A stretch of DNA of 64,000 nucleotides from Winogradskyella sp. (GTDB lineage: Bacteria > Bacteroidota > Bacteroidia > Flavobacteriales > Flavobacteriaceae). Shown here piece after piece: positions 7,760 through 17,714 of this stretch. The position numbers and the translations under genes were made by a program. The notes under the pieces are model-generated. The model made no database searches. It saw nothing but the letters and a program-made list of their open reading frames with translations, and was not told where the DNA came from. Location: positions 1 to 64,000 of the forward strand of contig NZ_JANQOM010000061.1 of the NCBI RefSeq assembly GCF_028289625.1. Direction: 5' to 3'. Position 1 is the stretch's first letter. Each line of letters starts with the position of its first letter.

Positions 7760-10294
7760 TCAATCACTAGTGTTATTTTCTTGTACACTGTACTCTAATT
7801 CTGCATAACCAATCTTTCCTTCCTTAGATATGGTTTCTAAAACAACAACAAAATCACCCTTATTATCCGAGTGGTAAAACTTAACTAGTGCTTTTTCGCT
7901 ATCCTTCATTTGTACATGCGGTTCCCAATAAATAGTTTGACGATAATCGGGCTTATTCATATAAAAATTGTCTTCCACATCATACCTTGGAATATAAAAT
8001 TCCTTTGTTGGAGAAAATCCTTGAACATTAAATATGCTTTGCTTTTTGTTAGGTTTCAAAGCGCCAAATAAGCCTTTTCCATTACGTGTATAAATAGACA
8101 ATATACTTCCCAATAATAATCCAGATGGTGGAATTGTGTTAAATACTTCCGCATACAAAAATTTTATTTTCTGAGGATCATCAATGATTTCAAAACTTGT
8201 CACTTCTGATGCAGGTATTTCTTCAACCAAATAGTGACTATATTCATTAACCGGAATTCCATCAACTACAACCATATTTACGTGGCATTTTCCACCCCGA
8301 GCAGTACCGATTCTTAATACAGTAGGACGAGCAGATGTTGGGCGGATTACACTATTTATAACCACCTTGTCCCCAAATCCCACTAATACATCTCCCAGTC
8401 TGTCAGAATATGTGATATTCTTTCTTATGTCCTCACCATCAATAACTGTATCTGGTAAGCCATACTTTTCTGCCATTTCTCGACGTTTGGGTGTCATAGT
8501 GTACCCATAAACTTCCACCTCATCTAATTGAATGCTTCCGTACAAATTCTCAAAATAATCTTTTTCAATTTGCATTATTTCACTCTGTTTTTTTATAATA
8601 TCCTTATAGATAGTCTCATTGACAATTGCTGCTCCTTTCATATGCTTCTCTACAGCCAATGTCGGTTTTTTTGACATAACAACGTCAATACTACTTTCTT
8701 TCTCATTAGCATTTGATGGTTGCATTAATATTTTATTGAAATCACCCATTAAATCTTCAATTTCAAAATAAAAATTGCTTGGAACATTTAAAGTCATACT
8801 AAGCAAAGCCAGTTCTCCCTCTAAATCCATCACTACAAAATCCTTGCTGGTGTCTTCGACCTTAGATTGCTTTGTTTTTACTATACCTTTAAACGGTATG
8901 CCCATTTCCTTTCTATATTCAAAGACATTGTTAATGGTATTATCGTATTTGTAATTTCTCCAACCCTGAGTAAGCATTAAATCATCAATATTATGCGCAC
9001 TATCAGTTTCAAAGTAAACATGTGGTGATTCGATATGACCTTTTAAATCCGTAGTTAGTAGCAAATAGGTTAAAACATTGCCTCTTTGAGAATCTTCCAT
9101 ATCTATGCGCGATTTATCCAATACCAAAACGGAAGTGTCGAAATTGTTTGTGTTAGTAGATTTCAACTCAGCTTCTGCTTGCATTGAAATTACCACTTCC
9201 TCTCGCACATTAAATGTTTGCTTATTTAGCTTGGCACTAATATTTATGCTAGACATTCCATTTTTATTGAAATACAAACGTTCTGCAATGATTCTCGATT
9301 GTTGATCATAAACCGCAAATACAATAATGCCTTCAGGGAAATCAGTTTTAGGGATTGAAATATCACTACCGCTGTTTTCTAGTTTTAAATCTTCGTCTAA
9401 ATAGGTGATTCCTCTCGAATATCCTTTAAGGGATATGATATCATTTAGGTATGAGTTTGAGTTAAATTCTATGTTTATATAATCTATATCATCATAAACT
9501 TGCATCGTAAGACCTTCATTATATATCTTAGGTAGAGACACAATCTTTTCTGTTGTTTCACCATGTATAGCTGTAATTCTCGATTTGTAGATTTTACTGC
9601 TATTAGGATTATTGAAGATAAAATGACCCATTCCTAAACTGTTACTCTTAAACTGAGCTACTACAGCATTAGTGTCATCTAGAACTTCTCCTTCAACAGG
9701 TACACCCATTCCATTTTGATCAATGGCTTTAAATCCAACCTTACTTGAAATATTATGAATGAGTTTCCCTCCTTCAGGAAAAAATTGCACATCAATGTCA
9801 ACTCTGCTTAATGCTTTATCCGATAGGCTTAAAATTTTGTTTTGAGAGTTTTTAATTTCAATTGGTTCTGCTTTAAATTCATCGGTAACAATTTGTATCG
9901 GTTTAATAAACACGAAATCATTTAAAAAGTTCTTGTTCCATTCCGTATATGCCCTTACACGATATAAACCATGCTCTATACTCGAAGCTACATCAAAATG
10001 ACCATTACCTAAGCCTTTAGTTAATTTAATTATTTTACTATTGACAACTTCATCTTTCTCATTTATCAAATCCACATAAAGCACACCACTAGAGATAACA
10101 CCAGTAAGTGTTGCAGCATTAACGACAATAGCCTTAAACCAAATTGTTGAATTAGCTGTATAAATTTGACTATCAGTCTGCAAGTAGATTTTCTCCGCAA
10201 AAGTATGACGTGCAATTTCATTATTTACCTGAGCATTTACGAAAGAAAAGAATACATGAATAAGAAACAATAGAAGGATGGAAGTCTTTTTCAT
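7760..10294 (-). CDS. secreted macroglobulin-like/TonB-plug-like protein, copy 2
   Basis: The 844-residue paralogue of the preceding gene starts at an ATG with a clean signal peptide, MKKTSILLLFLIHVFFSFVNAQ. Conserved blocks line up through the whole length: AEKIYLQTDSQIYTANSTIWF, RAYTEWNKNF, VQFFPEGGKL, LMLTQGWRNYKYD, YTMTPKRREMAEKYGLPD, a plug-like CHVNMVVVDGIPVNE, and FYHSDNKGDFVVVLETIS at the end. It lacks the extra module of copy 1 between the first sandwich and QFFPEGGKL. It is probably translocated to the outer membrane or surface, and its partners are unknown. Its 3' end lies 7 nt from the barrel-tail fossil, mirroring copy 1 beside the intact barrel gene. Confidence 0.6.
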   Translation of the reverse strand: MKKTSILLLFLIHVFFSFVNAQVNNEIARHTFAEKIYLQTDSQIYTANSTIWFKAIVVNAATLTGVISSGVLYVDLINEKDEVVNSKIIKLTKGLGNGHFDVASSIEHGLYRVRAYTEWNKNFLNDFVFIKPIQIVTDEFKAEPIEIKNSQNKILSLSDKALSRVDIDVQFFPEGGKLIHNISSKVGFKAIDQNGMGVPVEGEVLDDTNAVVAQFKSNSLGMGHFIFNNPNSSKIYKSRITAIHGETTEKIVSLPKIYNEGLTMQVYDDIDYINIEFNSNSYLNDIISLKGYSRGITYLDEDLKLENSGSDISIPKTDFPEGIIVFAVYDQQSRIIAERLYFNKNGMSSINISAKLNKQTFNVREEVVISMQAEAELKSTNTNNFDTSVLVLDKSRIDMEDSQRGNVLTYLLLTTDLKGHIESPHVYFETDSAHNIDDLMLTQGWRNYKYDNTINNVFEYRKEMGIPFKGIVKTKQSKVEDTSKDFVVMDLEGELALLSMTLNVPSNFYFEIEDLMGDFNKILMQPSNANEKESSIDVVMSKKPTLAVEKHMKGAAIVNETIYKDIIKKQSEIMQIEKDYFENLYGSIQLDEVEVYGYTMTPKRREMAEKYGLPDTVIDGEDIRKNITYSDRLGDVLVGFGDKVVINSVIRPTSARPTVLRIGTARGGKCHVNMVVVDGIPVNEYSHYLVEEIPASEVTSFEIIDDPQKIKFLYAEVFNTIPPSGLLLGSILSIYTRNGKGLFGALKPNKKQSIFNVQGFSPTKEFYIPRYDVEDNFYMNKPDYRQTIYWEPHVQMKDSEKALVKFYHSDNKGDFVVVLETISKEGKIGYAELEYSVQENNTSD

Positions 10295-10435
10295 AACACT
10301 TTGATTTTACTTTCAAGATAATAAAATCCCCGAAAATTCTTACCTAACAAATTGTTAAAACCATTCCTCTAGAATTAATACGGTAAAGTGACGTTAATTA
10401 AACTTAATTCCCATTAAGAATCCTTAGGTTTTTTC

Positions 10436-10443
10436 TACCTTTG
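10436..10443 (+). promoter_or_regulatory. -7 promoter element of the MMPL exporter gene
   Basis: TACCTTTG matches TAnnTTTG and lies 20 nt before the ATG at 10464. The intergenic stretch 10295-10435 between the divergent genes shows no other clear motif. Confidence 0.55.
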
Positions 10444-10463
10444 CGGCTCATTTTAGACGAGGT

Positions 10464-12884
10464 ATGTTTAAACTATTAACCATAGGTTTTTGGGAAGCCG
10501 TTGCAAGATTAATTCTTCGCAATAAAATCTTCATTCTCATCGCTGTAATCGCAGCAACTGTGTTTTTTAGTATGCAGTGGAAACACATGCGCTTCACCTA
10601 TACTGAAGCCAATATGTTGCCCGATGACCATGAGGTTAATCTTATCTATAATGACTTTCTAAAAGTCTTTGGGGAAGAAGGCAATCTTGTTGTTTTGGGC
10701 GTAAAAGACTCAACCGTTTTTTCTGTAGAACAACTTAATAAATGGAACAGGCTAGCCGAGTCTTTTAAATCTTATGATGAAGTAGAGACTGTATTATCCA
10801 TTAAGGATCTTCAAAAATTAGTTAAAAATACCCAGAAAGAACAGTTCGATTTAGAACCCTTTATTAAAGATTCTATTACAAGTATTGAGGAAATAAATGC
10901 GCTTCAAGAAGACTTATTCAAAAAGTATCCTTTTTATGATAACTTCTTGTTTAATACAGAAACTAAGACGATACGAACAGCTATTTATCTTAAGAAAGAG
11001 ATTGTAAATACATCGGCTAGGAAAGATTTTATAATCAATATTCTAGATAAAAAAATTGAGGATTTTAAGACAAAAACCAATCTTGATGTCAGAGTTTCTG
11101 GCATGCCATACATTAGAACACTCAACTCACAAAATATTGTTGATGAAATACCCATATTTATTGGTGCCGCTCTTTTTATAACGTCTTTAATCTTCTTTTT
11201 GTTTTTTAGATCTTTTAGAGCCACATTTATTTCACTGATAGTGGTTTGTGTTGGGGTGATGTGGACCTTTGGAATATTGGGTTTACTGGGTTATGAGATT
11301 ACTGTCCTAACAGCTTTAATCCCGCCATTGATTATAGTTATTGGTATACCTAATTGTATCTTTTTGATCAACAAATACCAGCACGAGGTAAGGTCTCATG
11401 GCAATAAAGTAAAATCGCTTCAGCGTGTCATCACTAAAATTGGTAATGCCACGTTGATGACCAATGTTACGACTGCTTCCGGCTTTGCTACCTTTATCCT
11501 AACACAAAGCAAATTGCTAAAGGAATTTGGTCTTGTTGCTTCGTTGAGCATCCTTGCCATATTCATCTTATGCCTGCTCATTATACCTATAATGTATACA
11601 TTTTTGCCTTATCCCAAAGAACGTCACTTAGAACATCTTAATAAACGTTGGATTGGTGGATTTGTAGATTGGATGGAGCGGATGGTTAAGCATAAGAAAA
11701 TTACCATTTATGTTACTGCACTGATTTTGATTATGGGGAGTATGATTGGTATAAACAAAATTGAGATTTCTGGCAGTTTAATCGAAGACATGCCGAAAAA
11801 CAAACAATTTTTTAAGGATATCCGCTTTTTTGAAGATGAATTTAATGGCATTATGCCACTGGAAATCATGGTAGACACCAAGCGTAAAAAGGGCGTAATG
11901 AAGTTGGCTACCTTGAGGCGTATCAATGAGCTTGAAGAACTTATTGAAGACATCCCAGAATTATCCAAACCTATTTCGGTGGTAAGCCTAGTAAAATATA
12001 GTAAACAGGCTTATTATAACGGCAACCCAAAATATTATCAATTACCTACTAGTCAGGAAAACAGCTTCATTTTGTCTTATGCCAAGAACTCGTCATCAGA
12101 TGTTGATCTGTTAAAGAATTTTGTGGATAGTACAGGCCAGTATGCTCGAGTCACTACATTTATGAAAGACATCGGTACTGATAAAATGGAGCGTATTCAA
12201 GAAACACTTCAAAATAAAATTGATAAGCTATTCCCCGAGGAACGTTATGAAGTTACCATGACTGGCAAGGCCTTGGTATTTCAGAAAGGTACAAAATATT
12301 TGGTAAGAAACTTGGTCATTTCATTATCACTGGCTATTTTCTTGATTTCGTTGTTTATGGCTTATTTATTTCGTTCCGTTAGAATGATTATAGTATCCCT
12401 TATCCCTAATTTATTACCACTTTTAGTCACTGCTGGTTTAATGGGCTACTTAGGAGTACCTATAAAGCCATCAACAATATTGGTCTTCAGTATTGCTTTT
12501 GGAATTTCGGTGGATGATACAATACATTTCTTGGCAAAATACAGACAAGAGTTGCAAGCCAATCATTGGAAAATCAGAAAATCCGTCTATGCTGCATTGC
12601 GTGAGACAGGCATTAGTATGTTCTATACTTCAATAGTACTTTTCTTCGGATTTTCGGTATTTACCATTTCGAGTTTTGGTGGCACAGTTGCTCTAGGTGC
12701 ATTGGTATCCATAACCTTATTGTTTGCCATGCTTTCTAATTTATTATTATTACCATCACTTTTATTATCATTAGAACGTAACATTGCCAATAAGGAAGTA
12801 TTGCGCAAACCAGCAATAGATATTATCCCTTCAGAAGATGAACCTGAAGAACGTATGGAAAAAAATCAAGAACAATTATCTTAG
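10464..12884 (+). CDS. MMPL/RND-superfamily exporter
   Basis: The 806-residue inner-membrane protein has the RND two-fold architecture. A single membrane helix (residues about 20-38) is followed by a periplasmic domain of about 190 residues, then five clustered helices (about 230-385). The second half repeats this with one helix near 420, a periplasmic domain, and helices at about 620-785. The motif [17 protein letters not shown] after TM10 carries the paired acidic residues typical of MMPL/patched-type transporters. No periplasmic adaptor or TolC gene is adjacent, which fits the MMPL/hydrophobe class better than AcrB type. Substrate is unknown. asnS follows after 20 nt. Confidence 0.8.
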   Translation: MFKLLTIGFWEAVARLILRNKIFILIAVIAATVFFSMQWKHMRFTYTEANMLPDDHEVNLIYNDFLKVFGEEGNLVVLGVKDSTVFSVEQLNKWNRLAESFKSYDEVETVLSIKDLQKLVKNTQKEQFDLEPFIKDSITSIEEINALQEDLFKKYPFYDNFLFNTETKTIRTAIYLKKEIVNTSARKDFIINILDKKIEDFKTKTNLDVRVSGMPYIRTLNSQNIVDEIPIFIGAALFITSLIFFLFFRSFRATFISLIVVCVGVMWTFGILGLLGYEITVLTALIPPLIIVIGIPNCIFLINKYQHEVRSHGNKVKSLQRVITKIGNATLMTNVTTASGFATFILTQSKLLKEFGLVASLSILAIFILCLLIIPIMYTFLPYPKERHLEHLNKRWIGGFVDWMERMVKHKKITIYVTALILIMGSMIGINKIEISGSLIEDMPKNKQFFKDIRFFEDEFNGIMPLEIMVDTKRKKGVMKLATLRRINELEELIEDIPELSKPISVVSLVKYSKQAYYNGNPKYYQLPTSQENSFILSYAKNSSSDVDLLKNFVDSTGQYARVTTFMKDIGTDKMERIQETLQNKIDKLFPEERYEVTMTGKALVFQKGTKYLVRNLVISLSLAIFLISLFMAYLFRSVRMIIVSLIPNLLPLLVTAGLMGYLGVPIKPSTILVFSIAFGISVDDTIHFLAKYRQELQANHWKIRKSVYAALRETGISMFYTSIVLFFGFSVFTISSFGGTVALGALVSITLLFAMLSNLLLLPSLLLSLERNIANKEVLRKPAIDIIPSEDEPEERMEKNQEQLS

Positions 12885-12904
12885 CATTTTCAAAATCATT
12901 ACAA

Positions 12905-14338
12905 ATGACAACAAAAACCGTAGCAGAATTATTATCAGAAGATATCACTTTACAAGATGTTTCCGTAAAAGGTTGGGTAAGAACTTTTAGGGCAAATCGC
13001 TTCATTGCTTTAAATGATGGTTCTACTATAAATAATATACAGTGTGTTGTTGATTTTGAAAATTTTGAAGAAAATCTCCTAAAGCGGATTACAACTGGTG
13101 CTGCTGTATATGTTACAGGTGAATTGGTGGAAAGCCAAGGAAAAGGTCAATCTGTAGAGATACAAGTTAAAGAATTGGAAATCTTAGGGGATTCTGACCC
13201 AGAAACATATCCAATTCAACCCAAAAAGCATTCATTTGAATTTTTAAGGGAAAATGCACACTTACGTACGAGAACTAATACATTTAGTGCAGTAATGCGC
13301 TTACGTTCTTCGTTATCGTTCGCCATTCATAAGTATTTTACTGAAAATGGCTTTTATAATATGCATACACCAATAATTACTGGTAGCGATGCCGAAGGTG
13401 CAGGCGAAATGTTCCGCGTAAGTACTTTAGATGCTAAAAATCCACCGTTGACTGATGATGGAGACGTTAATTACAAAGAAGACTTCTTCGGAAAAGAAAC
13501 TAACCTCACGGTTTCTGGTCAATTAGAAGCTGAGACTTACGCCTTGTCCCTTGGGAAAGTTTATACGTTTGGCCCAACATTTAGAGCAGAAAACTCTAAT
13601 ACATCCCGTCATTTGGCAGAATTCTGGATGATAGAGCCAGAAGTGGCTTTTATGGATTTGGCCGGAAACATGGATTTGGCCGAGAATTTTCTAAAATCAG
13701 TACTTAGCTATACTCTAGAACATAATAAAGAAGATTTAGAGTTTTTAGATGAGCGCTTGCGAAAAGAAGAGGAAAAATTACCTCAAGCCGAGCGAAGTCC
13801 GATGAACTTAATTGATAAAATTAGGTTTGTTGTAGACAATAACTTTAAGCGGGTAAGTTATACTGAAGCTATAGATATTCTACGCAATAGTAAGCCAAAC
13901 AAAAAGAAAAAGTTTAACTATCTCATTGAAGAATGGGGAGCAGATTTACAATCAGAGCACGAACGTTTCCTTGTAGAAAAACATTTTAAATGCCCTGTGA
14001 TTTTGTTTGATTATCCCGCCAATATTAAAGCCTTTTATATGCGACTAAACGACGATGGAAAAACGGTAAGAGCTATGGATGTGCTTTTCCCAGGTGTTGG
14101 TGAAATGGTTGGTGGATCTCAACGTGAAGAGCGCTTAGGGGTATTACAAGAAAAAATGAAAGCATTAGACATACCAGAAGAGGAATTGTGGTGGTACCTA
14201 GAACTTCGTAAATACGGAACTGCCGTACATTCTGGCTTTGGTTTAGGATTTGAACGTTTGGTTATGTTTGCGACCGGAATGAGCAACATTAGAGATGTAA
14301 TTCCATATCCTAGAACACCTCAAAATGCAGAGTTTTAA
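12905..14338 (+). CDS. asnS: asparaginyl-tRNA synthetase
   Basis: This class II enzyme charges tRNA-Asn. The 477-residue product has the N-terminal OB-fold anticodon-binding domain (residues about 15-105, [20 protein letters not shown]). Motif 2 lies at [20 protein letters not shown] and motif 3 at [20 protein letters not shown]. The end, [14 protein letters not shown], is diagnostic for AsnRS over AspRS, and a separate aspS is present at 46989. The start is 20 nt after the exporter stop. rpoN follows after 25 nt, so exporter-asnS-rpoN may share a transcript. Confidence 0.97.
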   Translation: MTTKTVAELLSEDITLQDVSVKGWVRTFRANRFIALNDGSTINNIQCVVDFENFEENLLKRITTGAAVYVTGELVESQGKGQSVEIQVKELEILGDSDPETYPIQPKKHSFEFLRENAHLRTRTNTFSAVMRLRSSLSFAIHKYFTENGFYNMHTPIITGSDAEGAGEMFRVSTLDAKNPPLTDDGDVNYKEDFFGKETNLTVSGQLEAETYALSLGKVYTFGPTFRAENSNTSRHLAEFWMIEPEVAFMDLAGNMDLAENFLKSVLSYTLEHNKEDLEFLDERLRKEEEKLPQAERSPMNLIDKIRFVVDNNFKRVSYTEAIDILRNSKPNKKKKFNYLIEEWGADLQSEHERFLVEKHFKCPVILFDYPANIKAFYMRLNDDGKTVRAMDVLFPGVGEMVGGSQREERLGVLQEKMKALDIPEEELWWYLELRKYGTAVHSGFGLGFERLVMFATGMSNIRDVIPYPRTPQNAEF

Positions 14339-14363
14339 TTACCTTTATCATTAAGGAAATTTT

Positions 14364-15830
14364 ATGTCGTTAAAGCAATATTTACAATTTAAACTTTCGC
14401 AAAAGCTATCGCCTCAGCAGATTCAACTAATGAAGTTGATACAGCTACCCACACAGGCTTTTGAGCAACGTTTAAAGCAAGAATTAGAAGAAAACCCTGC
14501 ATTAGATACTGGAAAGGAATCCGAAACATCTGACGATGGTTTTGATGAATTTGATAATTCTGTAGATGACTTTAATGATAATGAAACCATCGATGCCGAG
14601 GATATCAATGTCGATGAATATTTGAGCGATGATGAAATACCTGATTATCGTACACAAGCCAATAATTATAGTTCGGATGATGAAGAAAAGCGTGTGCCAT
14701 ATGCTGCGGGAACTTCATTCACCCAGCACTTAACGAATCAATTAAACACATTTAGGCTTTCTGAACAAGAAGAAGAGATTGCTTATTTCTTAGTGGGCAG
14801 TGTAGATGAAAGCGGCTACATACGTCGTTCGCTATCAGATATTACTGATGATTTGGCTTTTACCCAAAATGTTTACACTACAGAAGAAGAGGTAGAAAAA
14901 GTGCTTAAGGTTGTACAACAATTAGATCCTGCTGGTGTTGGTGCGAGAAATCTTCAAGAGTGTCTTAGTATTCAGTTGAGCAGAAAAGAGCAAAACCCTG
15001 ATGTAGAGTTGGCATCTGCAATCATCAACAAAGCTTTTGAACAGTTCACAAAAAAGCACTATAAAAAGTTGATGCAAAAATTCGGTGTTAATGAAGAAGA
15101 ACTCAAAGATGCTATTGAGGAAGTCGAACGGCTTAATCCTAAACCAGGTGGTTCGTATGCAGGCAATAACAAAATCGTTGAGCATATTGTACCAGACTTC
15201 GCCATTAAAATAGTTGATGGTGAATTAGAATTGACTTTGAATGGTAGAAATGCACCTGAGCTTCATGTATCTAGGGAATATAACAATATGCTTAAAGGTT
15301 ATAAGGACAGTAAAGATAAGTCTAAAGCTCAAAAAGATGCTGTACTGTTTATCAAGCAAAAATTAGACGCTGCGAAGTGGTTTATTGAAGCTGTAAGGCA
15401 ACGCCAGCAAACTCTTTTTGTAACGATGAGTGCCATAATGCACTATCAAAAAGACTATTTTTTAACTGGTGACGAACGTAAACTGCGCCCTATGATTTTA
15501 AAGGATATTGCAGACGAAATCGATATGGATGTCTCTACAATATCTCGAGTAGCCAATAGTAAGTATGTTGATACACCTTATGGAACCAAGTTGATTAAAG
15601 AGTTCTTTTCCGAATCCATGACCAACGACCAAGGTGAAGAAGTATCCACAAGAGAAATAAAAAAGATTCTCGAAACGGTTATTGAAGAAGAGAACAAAAA
15701 GAAACCTCTAACTGACGAAGCCCTTTCAAAAATCCTTAAAGAAAAAGGTTACCCAATCGCCAGACGCACTGTTGCTAAATACAGAGAACAATTAGATATT
15801 CCGGTAGCTCGATTAAGAAAGGAGCTATAA
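14364..15830 (+). CDS. rpoN: RNA polymerase sigma-54 factor
   Basis: Sigma-54 directs RNA polymerase to -24/-12 promoters that need AAA+ activators. The 488-residue product has the Gln/Leu-rich region I (residues 1-45, QYLQFKLSQKLSPQQIQLMK), an acidic region II (about 50-105), the core-binding region, and the DNA-binding domain. It ends with the RpoN box ARRTVAKYRE (about residues 470-479). Region II is long and strongly acidic, as in other Bacteroidota. No sigma-54 activator gene was seen nearby. It lies 25 nt after asnS and 15 nt before a membrane protein gene. Confidence 0.97.
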   Translation: MSLKQYLQFKLSQKLSPQQIQLMKLIQLPTQAFEQRLKQELEENPALDTGKESETSDDGFDEFDNSVDDFNDNETIDAEDINVDEYLSDDEIPDYRTQANNYSSDDEEKRVPYAAGTSFTQHLTNQLNTFRLSEQEEEIAYFLVGSVDESGYIRRSLSDITDDLAFTQNVYTTEEEVEKVLKVVQQLDPAGVGARNLQECLSIQLSRKEQNPDVELASAIINKAFEQFTKKHYKKLMQKFGVNEEELKDAIEEVERLNPKPGGSYAGNNKIVEHIVPDFAIKIVDGELELTLNGRNAPELHVSREYNNMLKGYKDSKDKSKAQKDAVLFIKQKLDAAKWFIEAVRQRQQTLFVTMSAIMHYQKDYFLTGDERKLRPMILKDIADEIDMDVSTISRVANSKYVDTPYGTKLIKEFFSESMTNDQGEEVSTREIKKILETVIEEENKKKPLTDEALSKILKEKGYPIARRTVAKYREQLDIPVARLRKEL

Positions 15831-15845
15831 TAAACAAAATAATGG

Positions 15846-16454
15846 ATGAAAGATTTTATTCTAAGAAGCATATCGTTTGTTTTTCATCCATTAATTATGC
15901 CTTTGCTTGGTGTTATTTTTTATTTTCATAAAACTCCTCGTTTTATCCCAGAGCCTATTAGGAATGCTAAAATTTTCTCTATCATTATATTAACGATTAT
16001 ACTTCCTATACTGCTTTTCTTTTTACTTAAAACCATAAATAGGGTGGAGACCATTTACTTAAAAAGTACTAAAGAACGCTTAATCCCTTTAGTTATAAAT
16101 TGTGTTATCATTACATTGATTCTTATACGTGTTTTATCACCTAATGAAATCATTGAATTGTACTATTTCTTTTTAGGTATATTATGTTCTACGTTAGCAT
16201 GTTTCATCATGGCTGTTTTTAAAGTAAAAGCGAGCATACATATGATTGCTGCTTCTGGCTTTTTTATGTTTGCCATAGCCATTGGTATTCATTTTAAAAT
16301 AAACATTAATGGTACAATTGCCTTAATGATGATTATTTTGGGAGCCATTGCAACATCGCGTTTGCATTTAAAGGCTCATACTAATCAAGAGTTGATTATT
16401 GGTGTATTTACAGGCCTCTTTCCGCAGTTAGTATTGATGAATTATTGGTTATAG
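15846..16454 (+). CDS. uncharacterised integral membrane protein downstream of rpoN
   Basis: The 202-residue, very hydrophobic protein has about six predicted membrane helices (near residues 12-28, 43-62, 84-100, 106-124, 132-150, 155-170 and a C-terminal segment). The C-terminal stretch SRLHLKAHTNQELIIGVFTG resembles the last helix of PAP2-type phosphatases (the SRxxxxxHxxxDVxxG pattern). However, the upstream PAP2 motifs are not evident, so no enzymatic role is claimed. It is 15 nt downstream of rpoN and converges with the next gene, overlapping it by 6 nt. Confidence 0.7.
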   Translation: MKDFILRSISFVFHPLIMPLLGVIFYFHKTPRFIPEPIRNAKIFSIIILTIILPILLFFLLKTINRVETIYLKSTKERLIPLVINCVIITLILIRVLSPNEIIELYYFFLGILCSTLACFIMAVFKVKASIHMIAASGFFMFAIAIGIHFKININGTIALMMIILGAIATSRLHLKAHTNQELIIGVFTGLFPQLVLMNYWL

Positions 16455-17147
16455 TATATAGAACATTAAACCAATTTTGAAAAATCTCATATCTATAGGT
16501 TGATCGTTCAGTCTTACTGAGTTGTCAAAAATTGCATTAAGTCCATAATAGGCATGGAAATTCCAGGTTCCGTAGCCTGCACTAAGAGTTAGACCATATT
16601 GAAGCCTATTGAATTCATCAATATTAGATAGTTTTACATCACCACTATCGCTTATAAACTTTGTAGAATTATAAAAAAGGTATCCTATTTTAAAGCCAGA
16701 GTATATTCTCCAAAAATTATAATCTGTAGCACTAGATGTCCTCCATCTAAACTCAAAAGGTACTTCTAACAAATAAGTGGTAAACTTATTTCTAGAGACA
16801 TTAACTTCACTCTCGTCTATAATGTTAAAGGTAATCTCATCATTAGTCTCTAAAATAGAAATGTTCTGGTTATAAGAATTTGAAGATAATCCCAGCCCTA
16901 TACCTATAGCTACATTTCTTCTTTCGTTAATTGGCATATCTCTAATAAAACCGAAATGAAATCCAGTTGAAAACCCATTTTGATTAACGCCATTAGGCCT
17001 TGCTCCTAGAAGATTGTAAGTAACCGAAATGTAAAACTGATCTTCTCGATAGTTCTTGTATAACTCTGATGTATCCGAATTATCATCATTCTGCGAAAAA
17101 CAAAAACAGCTTATAAAAAGTATAAAAACCAGTTGCACATTCTTCAT
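16449..17147 (-). CDS. outer-membrane beta-barrel protein (PorT/porin-family-like)
   Basis: The product has 232 residues from ATG 17147, with signal peptide MKNVQLVFILFISCFCFSQ. Amphipathic strands follow with alternating aromatic residues (FYISVTYNLLGARPNGVNQ, then FGFIRDMPINERRNVAIGIG, YLLEVPFEFRWR, FKIGLMFYIL at the end). This fits the OMP_b-brl family of small flavobacterial barrels, several of which have been annotated PorT-like. An upstream in-frame start at 17207 lies inside a terminator hairpin and is rejected. The gene follows the exbB-exbD cluster on the same strand but sits beyond that cluster's terminator, so it needs its own promoter or read-through. Confidence 0.7.
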   Translation of the reverse strand: MKNVQLVFILFISCFCFSQNDDNSDTSELYKNYREDQFYISVTYNLLGARPNGVNQNGFSTGFHFGFIRDMPINERRNVAIGIGLGLSSNSYNQNISILETNDEITFNIIDESEVNVSRNKFTTYLLEVPFEFRWRTSSATDYNFWRIYSGFKIGYLFYNSTKFISDSGDVKLSNIDEFNRLQYGLTLSAGYGTWNFHAYYGLNAIFDNSVRLNDQPIDMRFFKIGLMFYIL

Positions 17148-17183
17148 AAAGCTAAATCTACAAAATCTTTTAAACGACATAAA

Positions 17184-17214
17184 ATAAAAACGTCCTGATT
17201 GTTTCATCAGGACG
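17184..17214 (-). terminator. rho-independent terminator of the exbB-exbD operon
   Basis: On the minus strand CGTCCTGAT pairs with ATCAGGACG (plus-strand arms 17191-17199 and 17206-17214, 6-nt loop). It is followed by TTTTTA toward 17185. It begins 27 nt after the last exbD stop. Confidence 0.9.
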
Positions 17215-17240
17215 CTTCTGTATAAAATTAAGACTATTAT

Positions 17241-17702
17241 TTATTCTGCTCTAGCATTAGCAATATACATTACCTTTAATGTATTTGCCTTTCTGAGTTC
17301 TTGTTTAATGTCTGACACCAAACCTGCATGAGTGTTTTTATCTATTTTAAGACCCACTACAAATTTAGGTTGTAATTCTTCAATCAATTCTGCCTGTGCA
17401 GCCAATACACTTGATTGCACTTCCTCAACACTTATTATAGCATCGTTAAATTGGATAACAGGTTCTGTTCCCAATTGCGAAAATGAACTACTTGGTTTAC
17501 CAGCATAAATAAATGCCGTTCTGTCCTTCTTCAGCTTTTCTACCTGATCTGCACTTGGTAGTACATTCTCAATCATTAAACTACTATCGCGCATTACTGT
17601 TGCTACCATGAAAAAGAAAAGCAACATAAATACAATATCTGGTAAAGATGCCGTCGAAATCGCTGGCAAATCTCCTGATTTTCCTTTTTTAAACTTTGAC
17701 AT
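17241..17702 (-). CDS. exbD: ExbD/TolR-type proton-channel subunit, second copy
   Basis: ExbD forms the proton-driven energiser with ExbB that powers TonB-dependent transport or related outer-membrane work. The 153-residue product has a short cytoplasmic N-terminus, then one membrane helix with the essential Asp (LPDIVFMLLFFFMVATVMR, residues about 20-38). A periplasmic domain ends KQELRKANTLKVMYIANA. It is the last gene of a four-gene minus-strand cluster (exbB, membrane protein, exbD, exbD), separated by 12 nt from the previous exbD. Duplicated exbD behind one exbB is frequent in Bacteroidota. Confidence 0.88.
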   Translation of the reverse strand: MSKFKKGKSGDLPAISTASLPDIVFMLLFFFMVATVMRDSSLMIENVLPSADQVEKLKKDRTAFIYAGKPSSSFSQLGTEPVIQFNDAIISVEEVQSSVLAAQAELIEELQPKFVVGLKIDKNTHAGLVSDIKQELRKANTLKVMYIANARAE

Positions 17703-17714
17703 ATGTGTTACTTT

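Noticed and set aside
13785..13803. CCGAGCGAAGTCC in asnS as another copy of the REP-like repeat
   Set aside because: Only about ten bases match, it is inside conserved coding sequence, and it has no inverted partner.
17148..17207. 20-residue extension of the outer-membrane barrel protein
   Set aside because: It starts inside the exb terminator hairpin, and the signal peptide begins at 17147.
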